35,662 bases of DNA from Mnemiopsis leidyi (GCA_000226015.1 JH155783.1:8079-43740); one strand, 5' to 3'. Shown: positions 23,074-34,240, counted from the first letter of the stretch. Made by a program: numbers and translations. The notes: generated by a model from the sequence alone, not told the origin.

Positions 23074-23082
23074 CAGTAGCAG
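23074..23082 (+). other. Acceptor-like site before secreted-protein start codon
   Basis: A pyrimidine-rich TCTTTCGTTCAG ends at 23076, 16 bases before the ATG at 23093, with a second AG at 23082. There is no in-frame coding sequence upstream. Either a 5' UTR intron ends here or a spliced leader is added. Confidence 0.4.
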
Positions 23083-23092
23083 TTGAAGTACA

Positions 23093-24376
23093 ATGCTGTT
23101 GTTGGCGGTCATTTCAACACTGGGTAAGTCGCCCATACAACTTGCTAAAATATTAGTCTGGTCAATCTGATTCTTTACAGCCGGTCAATGAAAATAAATC
23201 TAGAAATTCTACTAAAGGTGTAAAGTACTAACAGTAACATCTTTTAATCTCAGTTTTACTTCACACAAGGTGCGCAACATATATTTAAACTTATAATTCA
23301 GTAAACGACGTAAAACTATCAACTCTCTATCACATTAACACACATATGAAGCTCACTCTTATCACAAGAACACTCTCTCTTAAACTTGTAACTTGTTTAA
23401 AATAAATTTTCTCAGTGGTCGGTGGCTACTCAGATTGCATGTACACTCCGGGGACCCCTCAAATCAGAGACATTCAGGTACGACAAGTGGGAATTCTAAT
23501 TGGCTCTTTCGTATGACAATATCTTATTGAAAATCTGCTCCAAACAAAGACATATTCTTCATAGATTACGTCAGAATAATTATGGATCCAATTGATAAAA
23601 GCCATCAGCTATTTTGTGGTCATTTTCAAACACCAAATACTAGCACTAATACAATTTCTCATATTGAAAACACCAGCTGATGAGTAAAGAGGGAGGAAAC
23701 TGGCCAGTTAAAATTGGAGGTTTTACTCACACCCCGCTGAGGGTCAACTACGTGCGTGGCGAGGAGAAGTTCGTGCTCTATAACATCTGGAGTAAGTACA
23801 GTCGCTGACAGTGTACTCTGTATCTTAGGTGTAACTCTCAGTATTTATATGAGCTGCTGAACTTAGCAACTTAAAGTGTAATTTTAAGTTCGGGATGTTT
23901 CTGTGACTGCATTGGGACTGCCGTAATTTGTCTTTCTAATTGTGGCTATTTTTGCAGCCCCACCGTCAGGATCCTCCCTTTCGAAATGTAAAGGGGACAA
24001 CAACTGTGCGCCAATGAACAAGTGGTTTTGGATAGAAGGACACTCAGACAACCCTACTCTGGGTAAAAAAGGAGAGAACGTAGACCCCAATCTCCGTAAA
24101 TACATCGCTTTAAACAGTGAGTTACATTTTGACAGCCGGGTGACATTCTGTAAAAGTTTAGAAAAGCTTGAATGAAGAAGAAGAAAGAGTAAGTCCGTAA
24201 TTAACGTGGAGATAAATTAGATAAGCTAAATGTTAAAAGCTAAGTACGAAAGTAATACACAGTTGCAAACTGTTGAAACATAATAACAACTATTTTCAGT
24301 CGAAATCAATCACACTATGGGATCAAATGGAAAGTACGTTTGGCGACTTGACTGTAATAACTGCTGTTCCCACTAA
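23093..24376 (+). CDS. Small secreted protein of unknown family, five exons
   Basis: Exons 23093-23123, 23416-23477, 23677-23791, 23958-24116 and 24300-24376 join in frame with canonical GT-AG borders to a 147-residue protein. It starts MLLLAVISTLVVGGYS, a short signal peptide. The mature part has six cysteines: one near residue 18, a pair in KCKGDNNC, and DCNNCC at the extreme C-terminus. A glycosylation sequon NHT is also present. Middle segments such as VKIGGFTHTPLRVNYVRGEE and EKFVLYNIW look like beta strands, and there are several tryptophans (NKWFWIEGH). I recognise no domain. An extracellular binding or matrix protein is the safest guess. The stop lies 405 bases from the stop of the convergent WDR46 gene. 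The gene structure is firm by phase agreement; function is open. Confidence 0.75.
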
Positions 24377-24781
24377 AGAGAAAACTAGTGACAGTGTTCG
24401 GATTCGAAGAGAAAAGGAGGAGGAGTGGTCAAATCGGAATGTGCGGATCATTTATAAATAACTTTGTCATTGACATTGGATAAGAAGCATATTATCGTAC
24501 CAATTTTATGATAAAAGACGTTTTGATCTACGAAGAATTGTACTCTGTAAACGTCAAGTTATTTAGTTAATCATTAGTTCCGAAAGAAACGGAACGATAA
24601 AAAACGTTTTCAATTTTGTCATAATTTACCGCTAACCGCCAGATTCAATAAGTTAAAATTATGATAAAAAGTAAAAATTGAGTTAGCACCCCTTAAAAGT
24701 TAAAAAGAAAACTCCATAATGTAAATGAAAAACTAACCCCTCAGTTCCATTATGCATTTAAAACATAAAAGTTAAAATAAT

Positions 24782-27700
24782 TTACGCTTCTTTGTACTTA
24801 AATCTGTCTAAAATAGTCCTGGGTTCTTCTGGAATTCCTTCCTTTTCCTTCTTTGCTTTTTCCAGAGCAGCCCTTACTTTTTGTCGCTTTTCGTCATGAA
24901 TGTGTTTCTCCCTGAGGTTGATCAGGTTCCTTTATGGTAAGAAGTAAAAATAATTACTACTTCATTTCATTTTAGTACTAAACACGCCAGCCTCTACTCA
25001 GCCTCGCGGGCAACAAGCGAATGTGAANNNNNNNNNNGAAGTTAAGATAATTACTACTTTATTTTGATAGTACTTCTAAAAATATAAAAGAATCACATCA
25101 AAGCAGCCGAGAGGTCTCTTAAACACGCCAGCCTCTACTCAGCCTCGCGGGCAACAAGCCAATGTGAATAAAGAATCTACATTCCAGTGACAGTGTCAAT
25201 GTGACAGTGTCACTGTGACACATATGTCACTGCAATGGTGCAATACAAGGTCAAACCTTCGGTGGAAACGTCGTTTCGCAGAGTTCTTTCCCTTCATTTT
25301 AAACTTCAATATCAGTTCTTTGTGTTCAAGAGAATCGAGAGGCTTTTCCTCGACCTCCTCCTTCATTTGGTGTATGTGTCCTTGATCTAATGTTATCAAC
25401 TCTGGCTGGATCTGTCAAAAAAAGGTGAAGTTATTTTCATAATTTGTACGATTGTAAGTATAATTTTTTAAAGCTCTTATCCCGGGAAACGAAATACCTT
25501 TTCTTGTCATTTTAAGGTCGACCAAACTATAAGTAGGATGAACTTTTTATCGAAAATAACAAATTTATCGCTGCTTAGTAAAATTTATCGCTGCTTAATA
25601 ACGGACTATAAAATATATTTTTAAATCCAATTCGAAACCACAAACCTTATTTAGGAGCATCTTTACTTCGCTTTCCTGTTTTTGTCGTTTACTTTCAAAT
25701 GGATTAAGTTCCAGGGCATCGTAATTTGCCTCGCCAGCACCTGTTAGTAGAAATTAGGTTTATTTATGATCTGTAATCTAGATTAGTCCACAAATTTAAT
25801 AGGAGAACATTTTAAGTCCAATCATTTTTCATTCTGTTTCAGCTGAATAATTGGCTTGAATATCTTTCAAACCTGGTATCAGTAAACTGGTGAAGCCTTT
25901 GGAGTGTCCAAGCCCTAGTACATCTTCGAAATTAGCAAAGTCCAGACCTTCGATCACAGCGCCCTCAACAAGATGGGACATGTACGGAGCTTTTTGCTTC
26001 GTTTTGAAGGCATCTTTCCAGACCTGGAACAGACCCCGGGTAGTTCTACGTTAAATTTGGCTCTGACGTAAACCCTAATTCGGTTAAAAGTTCTCACGGC
26101 ATTAAACTGGACGTTAAACGCAGCTGGTTTCTAACTTGAAGCCCCGAAATAGATTATCATGACACTTCGCCAAGTTTCGAAGCGCCGCGAGATCAGCAAG
26201 CAGTGAACTCTAAACTGGGCTGATCATGAAGGTGCACGTGCGCGCGGCTTACCTGCACCTGACCCCCGAACGCTGCTGCCAAGAGGCCTGTTTGGGATAT
26301 CGCTAGATTGGACCCGGGTCGATGAGAATAGTAGGCCAGGGACTCCTTGTAGGTCCTCACGTCCCACACTTTCATCTGCTTGTCCAACCCACACGTAACC
26401 ATGTGCCTGAAAAATCACCGTCACATGCTCTCAGCTGTCTTAACTCTTGGCACCGACACTGCTACTACCACTAGTTCTACCACTGGTACTGACAATGGTA
26501 GCGACTTTTTGCGGAGAAGAGTTCACCGATAGCAATATGTTATTTTTGTCAAAAGTTAACCATTCAAACCAAGTTAAAAAACCAAGAGTCTAGAAGTAGT
26601 ACCTGCCGGTCGGATCTACTGCGAGCGCGGTGACAGGGCCATGGTGACATAACATCTTGACAAGCGGCTCCTTCATGCTCGGACTCCACATGGTAACCGT
26701 GCCGTTAGAATGACCTGTCAGAGTGTGTCTTGAATTTTGGGGGTTGTGTAGGTTTCTATGGCAGTTTAAAGCGTGGGTTATCAAATTAGAGGCGTGTTTT
26801 GATATCAGTGCTGACAAATTACGAATCAAATGTATTATGCTGCATTTCTTAAAAGGAAAGACCAATTAATAGGATTGTTTGCCTTTCAGCGTTTAATGAA
26901 ATCTATAAGATTTGTATGAAGAAAACAAACCGAGATGAACGACTGCGTTCCAGGGATTGTGCGTCATGGAATGAGGTTGTCCTAACCGCGTTTTTAGTTC
27001 GACCACAAGTTTACCGATGGAAACATCGTGATACTTGAGAAAACCAGTGGCACCGGTAGAAACGAGCAGCCAGTGGTACGGTAAGTAGTCCAGATGTACT
27101 GGGTTTATGTGGTTCTTTAGTCGGTGTAATTCGGTACCTTGACCGTCGTAGATATACGCGTACTGAAACAAGAAATCTTAAAATTTACTGCGGAAATTAC
27201 AGACCTGACTAATAAGAATCCTGCTAACTGTATCAATTCCGCTATCCGCAGTTATGTTGGATTAGAACATAAATGTGACCTAAGTTAAACTGCAAAATCA
27301 AGATGAAGAAACCTTTTTCTGGGCAACGGCAATGTAGTCTCGATTGTGTAGCCACACGACATCTCTGATGGTTTCTTTGGCATGGAATTCGCAGCCAAGT
27401 TGACCTGTCTGCCAGTCAAACGTGGCTACGTGTCCTTTAGCTCCACCAATCAGCAATTTTCTAAATAATATCATACTTAACCACAAATTCTGATGAACAT
27501 ATTAGCAAAGTGAAGGCCGAACCAAAACAATTTTACCGATTTCACTTAAATATTCGATATAGAACAAAGAATTTACACACAACAGTTTACCTGCCGTTTC
27601 TGGAATAAGCACATCTGTAAGGGCCGTGATGAGGAAGATTTAGAGAGAAGTGTTTCCTGGCACTGCCCACATCAACATGCTTCACTATGTCTGTCTGTTT

Positions 27701-28068
27701 GAACTTCAGTGTTCGTTCTCCTTCGTCAGCCTCCAGACACCCTCGCTCCTAAGGGATATGGAAAAGTAAGTTTGTGTAGTATTCTACTAATATTCCCATT
27801 AGAAATAAATTTTGGTCAAACCTTTAGCAATATGGAACCAAACTCTTAAAAACGCTACAGGTCTGAATACCTCAGGAAGTAAGAGTTGATTAAAAGCAGC
27901 TGATCTGATCGCCTGTGCATTTAATTTTTCTTTTACAATCAGCTCCCTCTTCAGTTTCTTATCTTGGATACTTTTCAAGTCCGGGCCTTCTCCCCGAGCA
28001 AACGTTTTCGACACTTTTTTGATCTCGGTTGCGTCAATAATGTTCGTCTTCTTACGTTTTCTACCCAT
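24782..28068 (-). CDS. WDR46: WDR46 (BING4/Utp7) WD-repeat ribosome-biogenesis protein
   Basis: Nucleolar WD40 protein of the small-subunit processome, needed for 18S rRNA maturation (known for WDR46 and yeast Utp7). Ten exons join in frame to 516 residues: 27871-28068, 27591-27748, 27313-27460, 26931-27162, 26603-26714, 26253-26406, 25873-26023, 25646-25740, 25257-25411, 24782-24929. Features in order: lysine-rich start [18 protein letters not shown] ending exon 1; [20 protein letters not shown]; propeller stretches [36 protein letters not shown] and [32 protein letters not shown] before the BING4CT region ([20 protein letters not shown]); and the C-terminal LDRF motif. The length is a little shorter than the human protein at its N-terminus. 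The intron before the last exon holds a gap and a local duplication. The start is the only ATG beside an acceptor-like TTTTAG five bases upstream. Confidence 0.96.
24980..25168. repeat. Near-identical 48-bp duplication around a gap in a WDR46 intron
   Basis: A segment starting AAACACGCCAGCCTCTACTC and ending AATGTGAA is present at 24980-25027 and 25121-25168 with one mismatch. Ten N follow the first copy directly. A shorter shared piece, ATAATTACTACTT, precedes both copies. Either a real local duplication or an assembly join of two haplotypes. The flanking exons are intact. Confidence 0.8.
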
Positions 28069-28085
28069 CTCGGCTAAAACAGGGA
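28069..28085 (-). other. Acceptor-like site 5 bases before the WDR46 ATG
   Basis: On the minus strand CCCTGTTTTAG ends at 28074 and is followed by CCGAG and the ATG. A polypyrimidine-AG so close to the start, without an upstream in-frame exon, fits a spliced-leader acceptor or the end of a 5' UTR intron. LIPT1 ends 368 bases upstream on the same strand. Confidence 0.45.
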
Positions 28086-28436
28086 ATTTCCTGGATAACT
28101 TTGTTACCAGGACAAATTGACGAGTGAAATACAATTTTAACAGTCGTGATACTGCAATATAGAGACAAAATTGTATGGCTGGATAGACGGAATGGAATGC
28201 AAAATTCCGACAGTAACCGAACCACCGACACATTTCCTGCCAACACAAATTCTAAAAACAGAGCAGAACAGATCTCCCAAACAGAAATTATATTACACGC
28301 AAATAGTCCCGAGAACTCATCCAATAACTTAAACTTTCAGATATAAAAAGGGTCTATTCTGATTGATCGTTTCAGAATGTAAATTTAAAAACACCGTGCT
28401 TACTACAAATTAATTACAAAATAGAACATAGTAAAA

Positions 28437-30078
28437 CTATAAACAATTTTTAATGTAATCCTGTGAAAGAAACTGATAAATAGCGTGAGGATCATACCTC
28501 TGTCCGACCAGATCACAGTTTTCTGAATTATCTACCTCTCTTATCAGACCCTTCTCTACAAATACTGTAAAAACTTTTCCCTTCACCTCAAACTCTCTAG
28601 AAAACTTGGGCGATCTCCCAAATATCCATTCGTATGATTCATGGTGAGGGTCTAAGATTTCATCTGTAACTTTATCCACTAAGATAACATTGTTTTCCGA
28701 GTTTTGATTGCATTCCTCACTCCACAGATCAACAGCCACCTCCGTGTTTTGACGATAAAGCGATAGGTAGCTTTCAGCTACAAGATCTATGATATTTGAG
28801 GGAGTGATGACGTCACGTTTCTGAGAAGTGACGTCACGTGACGTGACAGAGAAGATAGAGGTAGTTGGACTGGGCACGGAGGCGGTGGCAGCTCCTACCA
28901 GAGTTTTGTCACCGTGAAGAAGTCCGGAGAGTTTCACCAAGTCGGAGTTTACTAGCAGGGTACAGTGGTGAAAGGATCCTGAGGTATTTTTGCAAGTTGG
29001 AGGATAGGGAATTATTTGAATCGTTGTCCGTATTGGTAACTTATGTAAGTGGGAATAATTATTTCAAACGTGGACCCGATTTTACAATTATTTAGATCAT
29101 ATTTCAGTAACTCCAAATTCAATGGCTTAGTCAAATCAACCACCGATTGGTCAATGTTCAGAACGAAGAATAAACCACCAAACCTGTCCTAATGATTCGA
29201 CTAGCGCTGCCAGAGATCTTCTTGTCGCCAATAAACAGGTCGTGTCTCTTATTGGGGTCGACTGTTAACTGGTATCTGTCGTTCAGAGTCCCTGCCAATA
29301 TAAAATTAGGCCCGGATTATCAAGAGAATTTACATTTCATCGAGCAATGCAGTAGAGCGGGATAGAGAATGTGCTAGAACGACTAAGATCAACTTGTTTA
29401 AATACGGTTAACTTAGCAAGGTACTTCTCCCATAAGAAAATCAAACAAATTTAAATTCGATTGAAAAGACGTTAACTAACTTGAGAGAAAGTGCAAGTTC
29501 TTGGCGGGACAATGAGAAGGTTTGTCAGTAAAGAAGGAGAAGTTGACATTCCCCAGGTCGTGATAAACAGTTCCTCCTCCACTGACTCTTCTCGCTATAC
29601 TGACCCCTGGAGGGAGGTAACAACTTTATAGAGGGGGTAAGTTTATAATTAAGTGTCAGTAGTCTTTATTAGTGTCAGTCTTTATTAACAGTGTTTACCG
29701 AAGGTGTGTTATCAATGTAAACTATCACTTATAAGTGTACATGTATGGCTAATAAGACTTGAACAAAAACTTGGACCAGCCATGCAAGGAAAACAGATCA
29801 GAATAAAGGAACTTGTTGCAACATGAGTGGTCAGTGGAGGGAACACTCCTTAAGTTCAAACCTTGACGTTTTGCCCTGCTGACGTTGACTTCCCTCCAAG
29901 TATTCTGAAAGCGACCGACCACAACACACGGCTCGTTACGGTAAACTAACAGGCAGTCAAACTTGGAGAATTTCCAGTTGTTCAAGATCCAATGTTCCAG
30001 AGCAAGGTTGGAGTACACATTCGTTACATTCGACAGGATTACTTTGGCTCGCTTGCCCTGTCGGGAGCATGCTGCCAT
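28437..30078 (-). CDS. LIPT1: Lipoyltransferase 1 (LplA-type, mitochondrial)
   Basis: Transfers lipoyl groups to the lysine of 2-oxoacid dehydrogenase E2 subunits in mitochondria (known for LIPT1). Exons 29862-30078, 29481-29606, 29184-29291 and 28437-28978 join in phase to 330 residues. Visible: VYSNLALEHWILNNW; PCVVVGRFQNTWREVN; the family signature ARRVSGGGTVYHDLGNVNFS built across an exon join; HDLFIGDKKISGSASRI with the conserved lysine of the KISG motif; FHHCTLLVNSDLVKLSGLL; and WIFGRSPKFSREFEVKGKVF in the accessory domain. The only in-frame ATG in exon 1 gives MAACSRQGKRAKVILSNV, a short basic start that could serve as a presequence. A serine/threonine-rich insert (around SVTSRDVTSQKRDV) is about ten residues longer than in human LIPT1 and carries two TGACGTCA palindromes in its DNA. 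WDR46 follows 368 bases downstream. Confidence 0.93.
28808..28846. promoter_or_regulatory. Paired TGACGTCA palindromes inside LIPT1 exon 4
   Basis: TGACGTCACG occurs at 28808-28817 and 28829-28838, 21 bases apart, followed by ACGTGACGTGACA. The spacing matches the pair in the 20.84-kb element. Here the sequence is protein-coding and specifies a serine/threonine-rich insert, so a regulatory role, perhaps for WDR46 downstream, is only a guess. Confidence 0.3.
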
Positions 30079-30081
30079 CAC

Positions 30082-31305
30082 CTTATTGAAACGTAGATGT
30101 GGTATGTTAGGTAAAACATTTGATACTTCATAGAAATATTTTAAAATAGGAATAAGGATCTTATAATAAAAAGATCTTCTTTCCAATTTTTCATTCTTTT
30201 ACTTATCATGACACTTGGGGTATAATAGAGATAACAATACCAGTAATAATAGAGATGCCGCCGAAAAATTTAACAACACCAGTTATATGATTTTTTAATC
30301 TTAAAATACTTATCACAATCCATTCTAAAAGATTTAGGCGAATAGTATAGTTTAGGGTTGAGCGAATAGTATAGTTTAAGGAGAACAGAGAATAAAGCAA
30401 CCATGTACCCATGATTACAGGAAAATAATCAACTGTTTATTAGATAACAGACCGACGTACAGGAGTTAGAATGTTACAAAATGTAAAATCACCAAAATTC
30501 CATAAAAGAAAAATGATGTCGAAAAAAATCAATAAGAGCTAAAATTCTCAACGACAAACACATATAAGAAATTATAGAAAATATAAAACTCAACGAAAAA
30601 GTCTTTATTTGGAAAGGTTTGACTCAAACTTTTCTGATTGATTGTGATTTGGTTTACAAAATTGTATTAATCAGAAACGTCTAACTGTATAAAATCGATT
30701 GAATCAAGCTCACATGATTATGTAATTCTGTTTCATCCTCAGAAACCGGGGCCTTGTAATTATAAACTAAACAGACAGATAACCAGAGCCCGAAAAAACA
30801 ATCAGTATAACTGGCACATGCGCCAACGCTTTTATAATTTATATCATTACCAAAACATTATAGATAAAAAATATTGCCAGGCAATATTATTTCATAGAAT
30901 TTAAAAGAGTTTGTTTCACTTAAAAATGCATTTCCGCGCAAAGAAAACACCACAGAATGAAAACTAAGATAAAAAGAAAAGAAAAAGCATCGTCCTGAAA
31001 CATTTTTCCGTCTCGAAATTCTTGCTCCTTCAATCGAAAATTTTTCGTGAAAACATTGCAGGTTAAAAACAAAGGTTAAAATTGCAAAAATAAATGCTCT
31101 ATTCATAAATATTATTCACAAAAATTCTTGCCCCAAATATAAAAACCTTGAACATGGCCTGATATCTAATAGGTGAAAACTAGACCTAATGGCACCGTAT
31201 CAAGAAACAAATCAGTGGAGAATGAATCTTCAAAGCGGGGTCGAATAATTTTCAAACAACGATTAAAACCAAGCTCGTTGTCAAGCGTCAAGCAAGGTGT
31301 CCTAT
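30082..31305. other. Intergenic stretch between LIPT1 and the GTSF1-like gene
   Basis: AT-rich, with no exon I can support. It holds a two-copy direct repeat of GCGAATAGTATAGTTTA at about 30338-30379. An acceptor-like TTTCAATAAG sits three bases before the LIPT1 ATG at its left end. Open frames here lack ATG starts or carry low-complexity hydrophobic sequence. Confidence 0.6.
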
Positions 31306-32799
31306 TTAGAAATTTTCCAGTTGCTTACAGATCTTGTTTAGTTCATTCTGCATTGAAGCTAGTTTTGCGACTTTGGAGACCTGAAAAATGTTGGATAGCA
31401 TATTATAGATATGCTAAGTTGATACATATCTGGACGCTTAATAAACTCAGTTACACAACAGAATTGCATGTCGCACGATAAATCTATCTTCGTAAAAATG
31501 ATGAAATATACGGACCTGGTTATCCTCAAGAATTTCCCCATTTATGAGTCGCTCCTCAAGCTGTTTCGTCTCTCTAATCTTTTTAAGCAGCTTCACTCGA
31601 TCCTTTTCCAGTGAATCAATCGTCCCTTTGCTACTCATTCCGGGTCGTCTCATAGTAGGCTGGTCCTGGAAATTGTTATTCCCTCTTCCCCTACCGTAGG
31701 AGGACATTGGTGGGGGGTTGTAACTGTCAATTTGTTCGGGAAGTGACTGGACTGCATAGCTATCAGGACCAGTGTCTTTATTGACTACATCTATCTCCTC
31801 TTTCTCCATTCTGCTGGCTCCACGACCTCGACCATACGATCTAGAAGATCCTGAGGTTTTTGAATCAGGAGAGTTGATAAAGGCCGACTTGGTCAAGCCT
31901 GAAATCGGCTTCAGAGGCTGGGAAGGAGCATATTCTGGGTTTAGTTGATCAGTAGAGTTACCCGAACCCGATTTGGCCGAACTAGAATACGGTTTTCGAG
32001 GTTGCAGAAAAGATGATTCAGCAGTAACATAGTCGATAGGAGATGGGGAGATTTGGGAGTGGTTGGAATCTGAGTCAATGACTTCCAGCCTTGTACGTCC
32101 GTTACTTTTCGACTTTAGTCCTAACTTTGGCTTCCTCGGTACCTCCACATTGAAGGTATACTCTGGTTCATCCTGATAATAGTCGTGCTTACCGGTGCCG
32201 GTACTAGCAGCAGTACCACCATATTGACTACTCCTACCATTTGCAACTGCACCAAAAGATCCGCCGGCATTACTCTGACCGTTCATTGCGACATGGCCAT
32301 TCCAACCAGATGCTCCATTCTGAATCTGACTACCAAAACCGCCAAATGTCTTTGGACAAGATGAGAAGGAATTGACCTCCCATGTTGACATAGTTCTCCC
32401 ATTTCCTAACGATTGAAAAGTGTTGCAGGCGGTTTGGGTGACGAACCTATTGGATGAAGCAGCCGAAGGCATCTCCAGATCCCACTCATTTGAAAGAGTG
32501 GCCTGTATCTTATCTGCTTGGGACTCAGGTATGAGAAGCTCTAGGTTTCTGGTGTCATTCATCACTAACTGAGGTTCGATGATTGCTCGCTTATCACAAA
32601 CTGCAAGATGATCCTGGAATCTAGTTTTAAGAATCACGTGTTTAGCATCGAACGGACATTGTGAGTACTCCCTGCCATTATGGTTCTTTCTGCATTTGAT
32701 GAGATGATAGGGGAATCTCATCTGGCTTATCATATGGACGGGATCGTATGGGCATTGAATCAATTCTTCACGATCAGGGTTGACGACTGCGTGGGACAT
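31306..32799 (-). CDS. Long GTSF1-like protein with two CHHC zinc fingers
   Basis: Two exons, 31516-32799 and 31306-31380, join in phase 0 to 452 residues. The N-terminus has two CHHC fingers with identical C-x5-H-x9-H-x3-C spacing: C16, H22, H32, C36 and C48, H54, H64, C68. This pair defines the U11-48K/GTSF1 family; GTSF1 and fly Asterix bind Piwi proteins and help silence transposons, and their fingers bind RNA. Downstream are isolated tryptophans in acidic or polar context ([18 protein letters not shown]), similar in kind to the Piwi-contacting tryptophans of GTSF1. Then a long serine/glycine-rich disordered region, two SYGRGRG motifs (near residues 321 and 367) that could be arginine-methylated, and a C-terminal helix from about 394 ([21 protein letters not shown], then [16 protein letters not shown]). 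Most GTSF1 proteins are near 170 residues, so this one is unusually long. A piRNA role is inferred. Confidence 0.88.
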
Positions 32800-32814
32800 G
32801 ACTCAACACTTTAC

Positions 32815-33389
32815 CTGAATTGGATCAATTTGAATTATAAAAGTTGACATAAACGTGAAAATGACGGCTAATATAAAATCGTATTAAAACTCCTTTATAA
32901 ATTTTTATGGCAAGTAATATATTTCATAATTGGCGACATTTTCATGCGACAAATTTAGGTCCCAAACAAAAATGACAAGATAAAGAACAACACAGATATG
33001 AGTTTTAGATATTGCGCAATGTGATATATTATAAAGTTTTGAATAAATATGTTAAATCTAGTCTCTGAATTTTCAGATGAACTATCAAGTAAAATGAATA
33101 TCAATGAAAAATATTAACAATTCATCCTCAGAGGTTATCAACCCAAGTAACAGGAGCTTTATCAAACAGATCGGCTAATACGATCATAGATAACCTCCCT
33201 AGCAAAAATCAAAATTGTGATGATCGCTCTCAAAACTGGTTGGGGGAAATTCTGAACCAAATAAATACGCCTGATCTATAAATAATCATATCATATAGTT
33301 TCATCAACAACATTTCCATATTCAAATCCAAATGGTGACTCAAAAGTTGTTTGTGAGCAGATAAATCAACATGTCAGGTGCACCAGGAG
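32815..33389. other. Upstream region of the GTSF1-like gene
   Basis: AT-rich DNA with no gene seen. On the minus strand GATCCAATTCAG ends at 32815, 15 bases before the ATG, another acceptor-like site. The decayed copy of the zinc-finger region begins at the far end. Confidence 0.55.
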
Positions 33390-33712
33390 AAGGTATTTCA
33401 AGATTCCACTCATTTGACAAATCTACCAACACTTAACACATTCCATAGTCAGACGCAGCTAAGTAGGGCGTATCTTATCCGTTCGGGACTATGATATGAG
33501 GAGCTCTAGATTTCTAGCGTCAAGAAACATTGCTGTACGATGATTGCTCTCTTGTCACAAACTGCAAGATGATCCAGGAATCTTGTTTTAAGAATCACGT
33601 GTTTGGTTTCGGACGGACGCTGCGCGTACTCCCTTTCACAAAATTTAATGAGGCTGGATTCTCATTTGGCTTATCATGTGGTCAGGATCGTGTGGAAGTT
33701 ACCAATTACATC
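33390..33712 (-). pseudogene. Decayed partial copy of the GTSF1-like CHHC region
   Basis: This stretch matches the intact gene around 32470-32760 over both fingers and the segment after them (shared DNA such as CACAAACTGCAAGATGATCC and TTTTAAGAATCACGTGTTT). In the copy the first cysteine of finger 1 is lost, a TAA falls between its second histidine and last cysteine, and the first cysteine of finger 2 has become arginine (TGT to CGT). Finger 2 otherwise still reads KHVILKTRF and [12 protein letters not shown]. About 60 bases are inserted near 33420-33465. It is a tandem duplicate, same orientation, no longer able to code. It sits ~600 bases upstream of the gene. Confidence 0.9.
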
Positions 33713-33872
33713 TCCAGAGTTAGAAGAGAAACAGTTTACATCTCCACTCTCCAGAGTTAGAAGAGTCGGGGGTACCGGGTTACATCTCCACTCTCCAGAG
33801 TTAGAAGAGTCGGGGGTACCGGGTTACATCTCCACTCTCCAGAGTTAGAAGAGTCTGGGGTACCGGGTTACA
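33713..33872. repeat. 44-bp tandem repeat, three copies plus partial
   Basis: Copies start at 33736, 33780 and 33824 with TTACATCTCCACTCTCCAGA and end GGGGTACCGGG; a shorter diverged copy precedes them. It begins right at the end of the zinc-finger pseudogene. The open frames across it are repeat artefacts. Confidence 0.92.
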
Positions 33873-34240
33873 TCTTGATCCTACAACGATTGTACGTTAA
33901 AATATAAGCGGTTGTTCTTCTTCTGAAACTGTTATTTGAACCACAAAAGCAATTTAGCGATGGATCTATTTCTTAAATTTCAATTTGATCGATATACATA
34001 ATCATGATAATAGTAAATATCAAGAAAACGCTATGAGTGAAAAAGTGTTCATAGCAAAAAAAGATATCATAAAAGGGTATGTCAGGGCAATATCTCAAAG
34101 ATAAATTTTAAAGCAAAACCAACACTACCGTGTTGATTATCTGATAAAATAGAATACAACACCGTCGATAAAAACACGACAGTCGACAATCACAAATAAA
34201 TGTATTTGGAAACTAAAAAACCCTCTAAATCACACCATCT

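Larger units (their letters stand above)
14693..23076. other. About 8 kb without a recognisable gene
   Basis: I find no exon chain, RNA gene or known mobile element here. The plus strand is noticeably purine-rich over much of 15-21.7 kb, with sampled lines at about 58-70 percent A+G. This depletes stop codons on the minus strand and explains long minus-strand open frames such as the 155-codon one at 17697-18164, which reads as hydrophobic low-information sequence. Notable items inside are listed separately: a hairpin at 15219-15272, a paired CRE-like element at 20827-20950 and diverged direct repeats at 22355-22670. Confidence 0.6.

Noticed and set aside
28146..28346. Plus-strand ORF opposite the WDR46 leader
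   Set aside because: Short, no conserved motif, lies between LIPT1 and WDR46; read as a chance open frame.
30082..30186. Extension of LIPT1 to a longer N-terminus
   Set aside because: The longer frame begins at TTG, not ATG, and an acceptor-like site lies just before the ATG at 30078.
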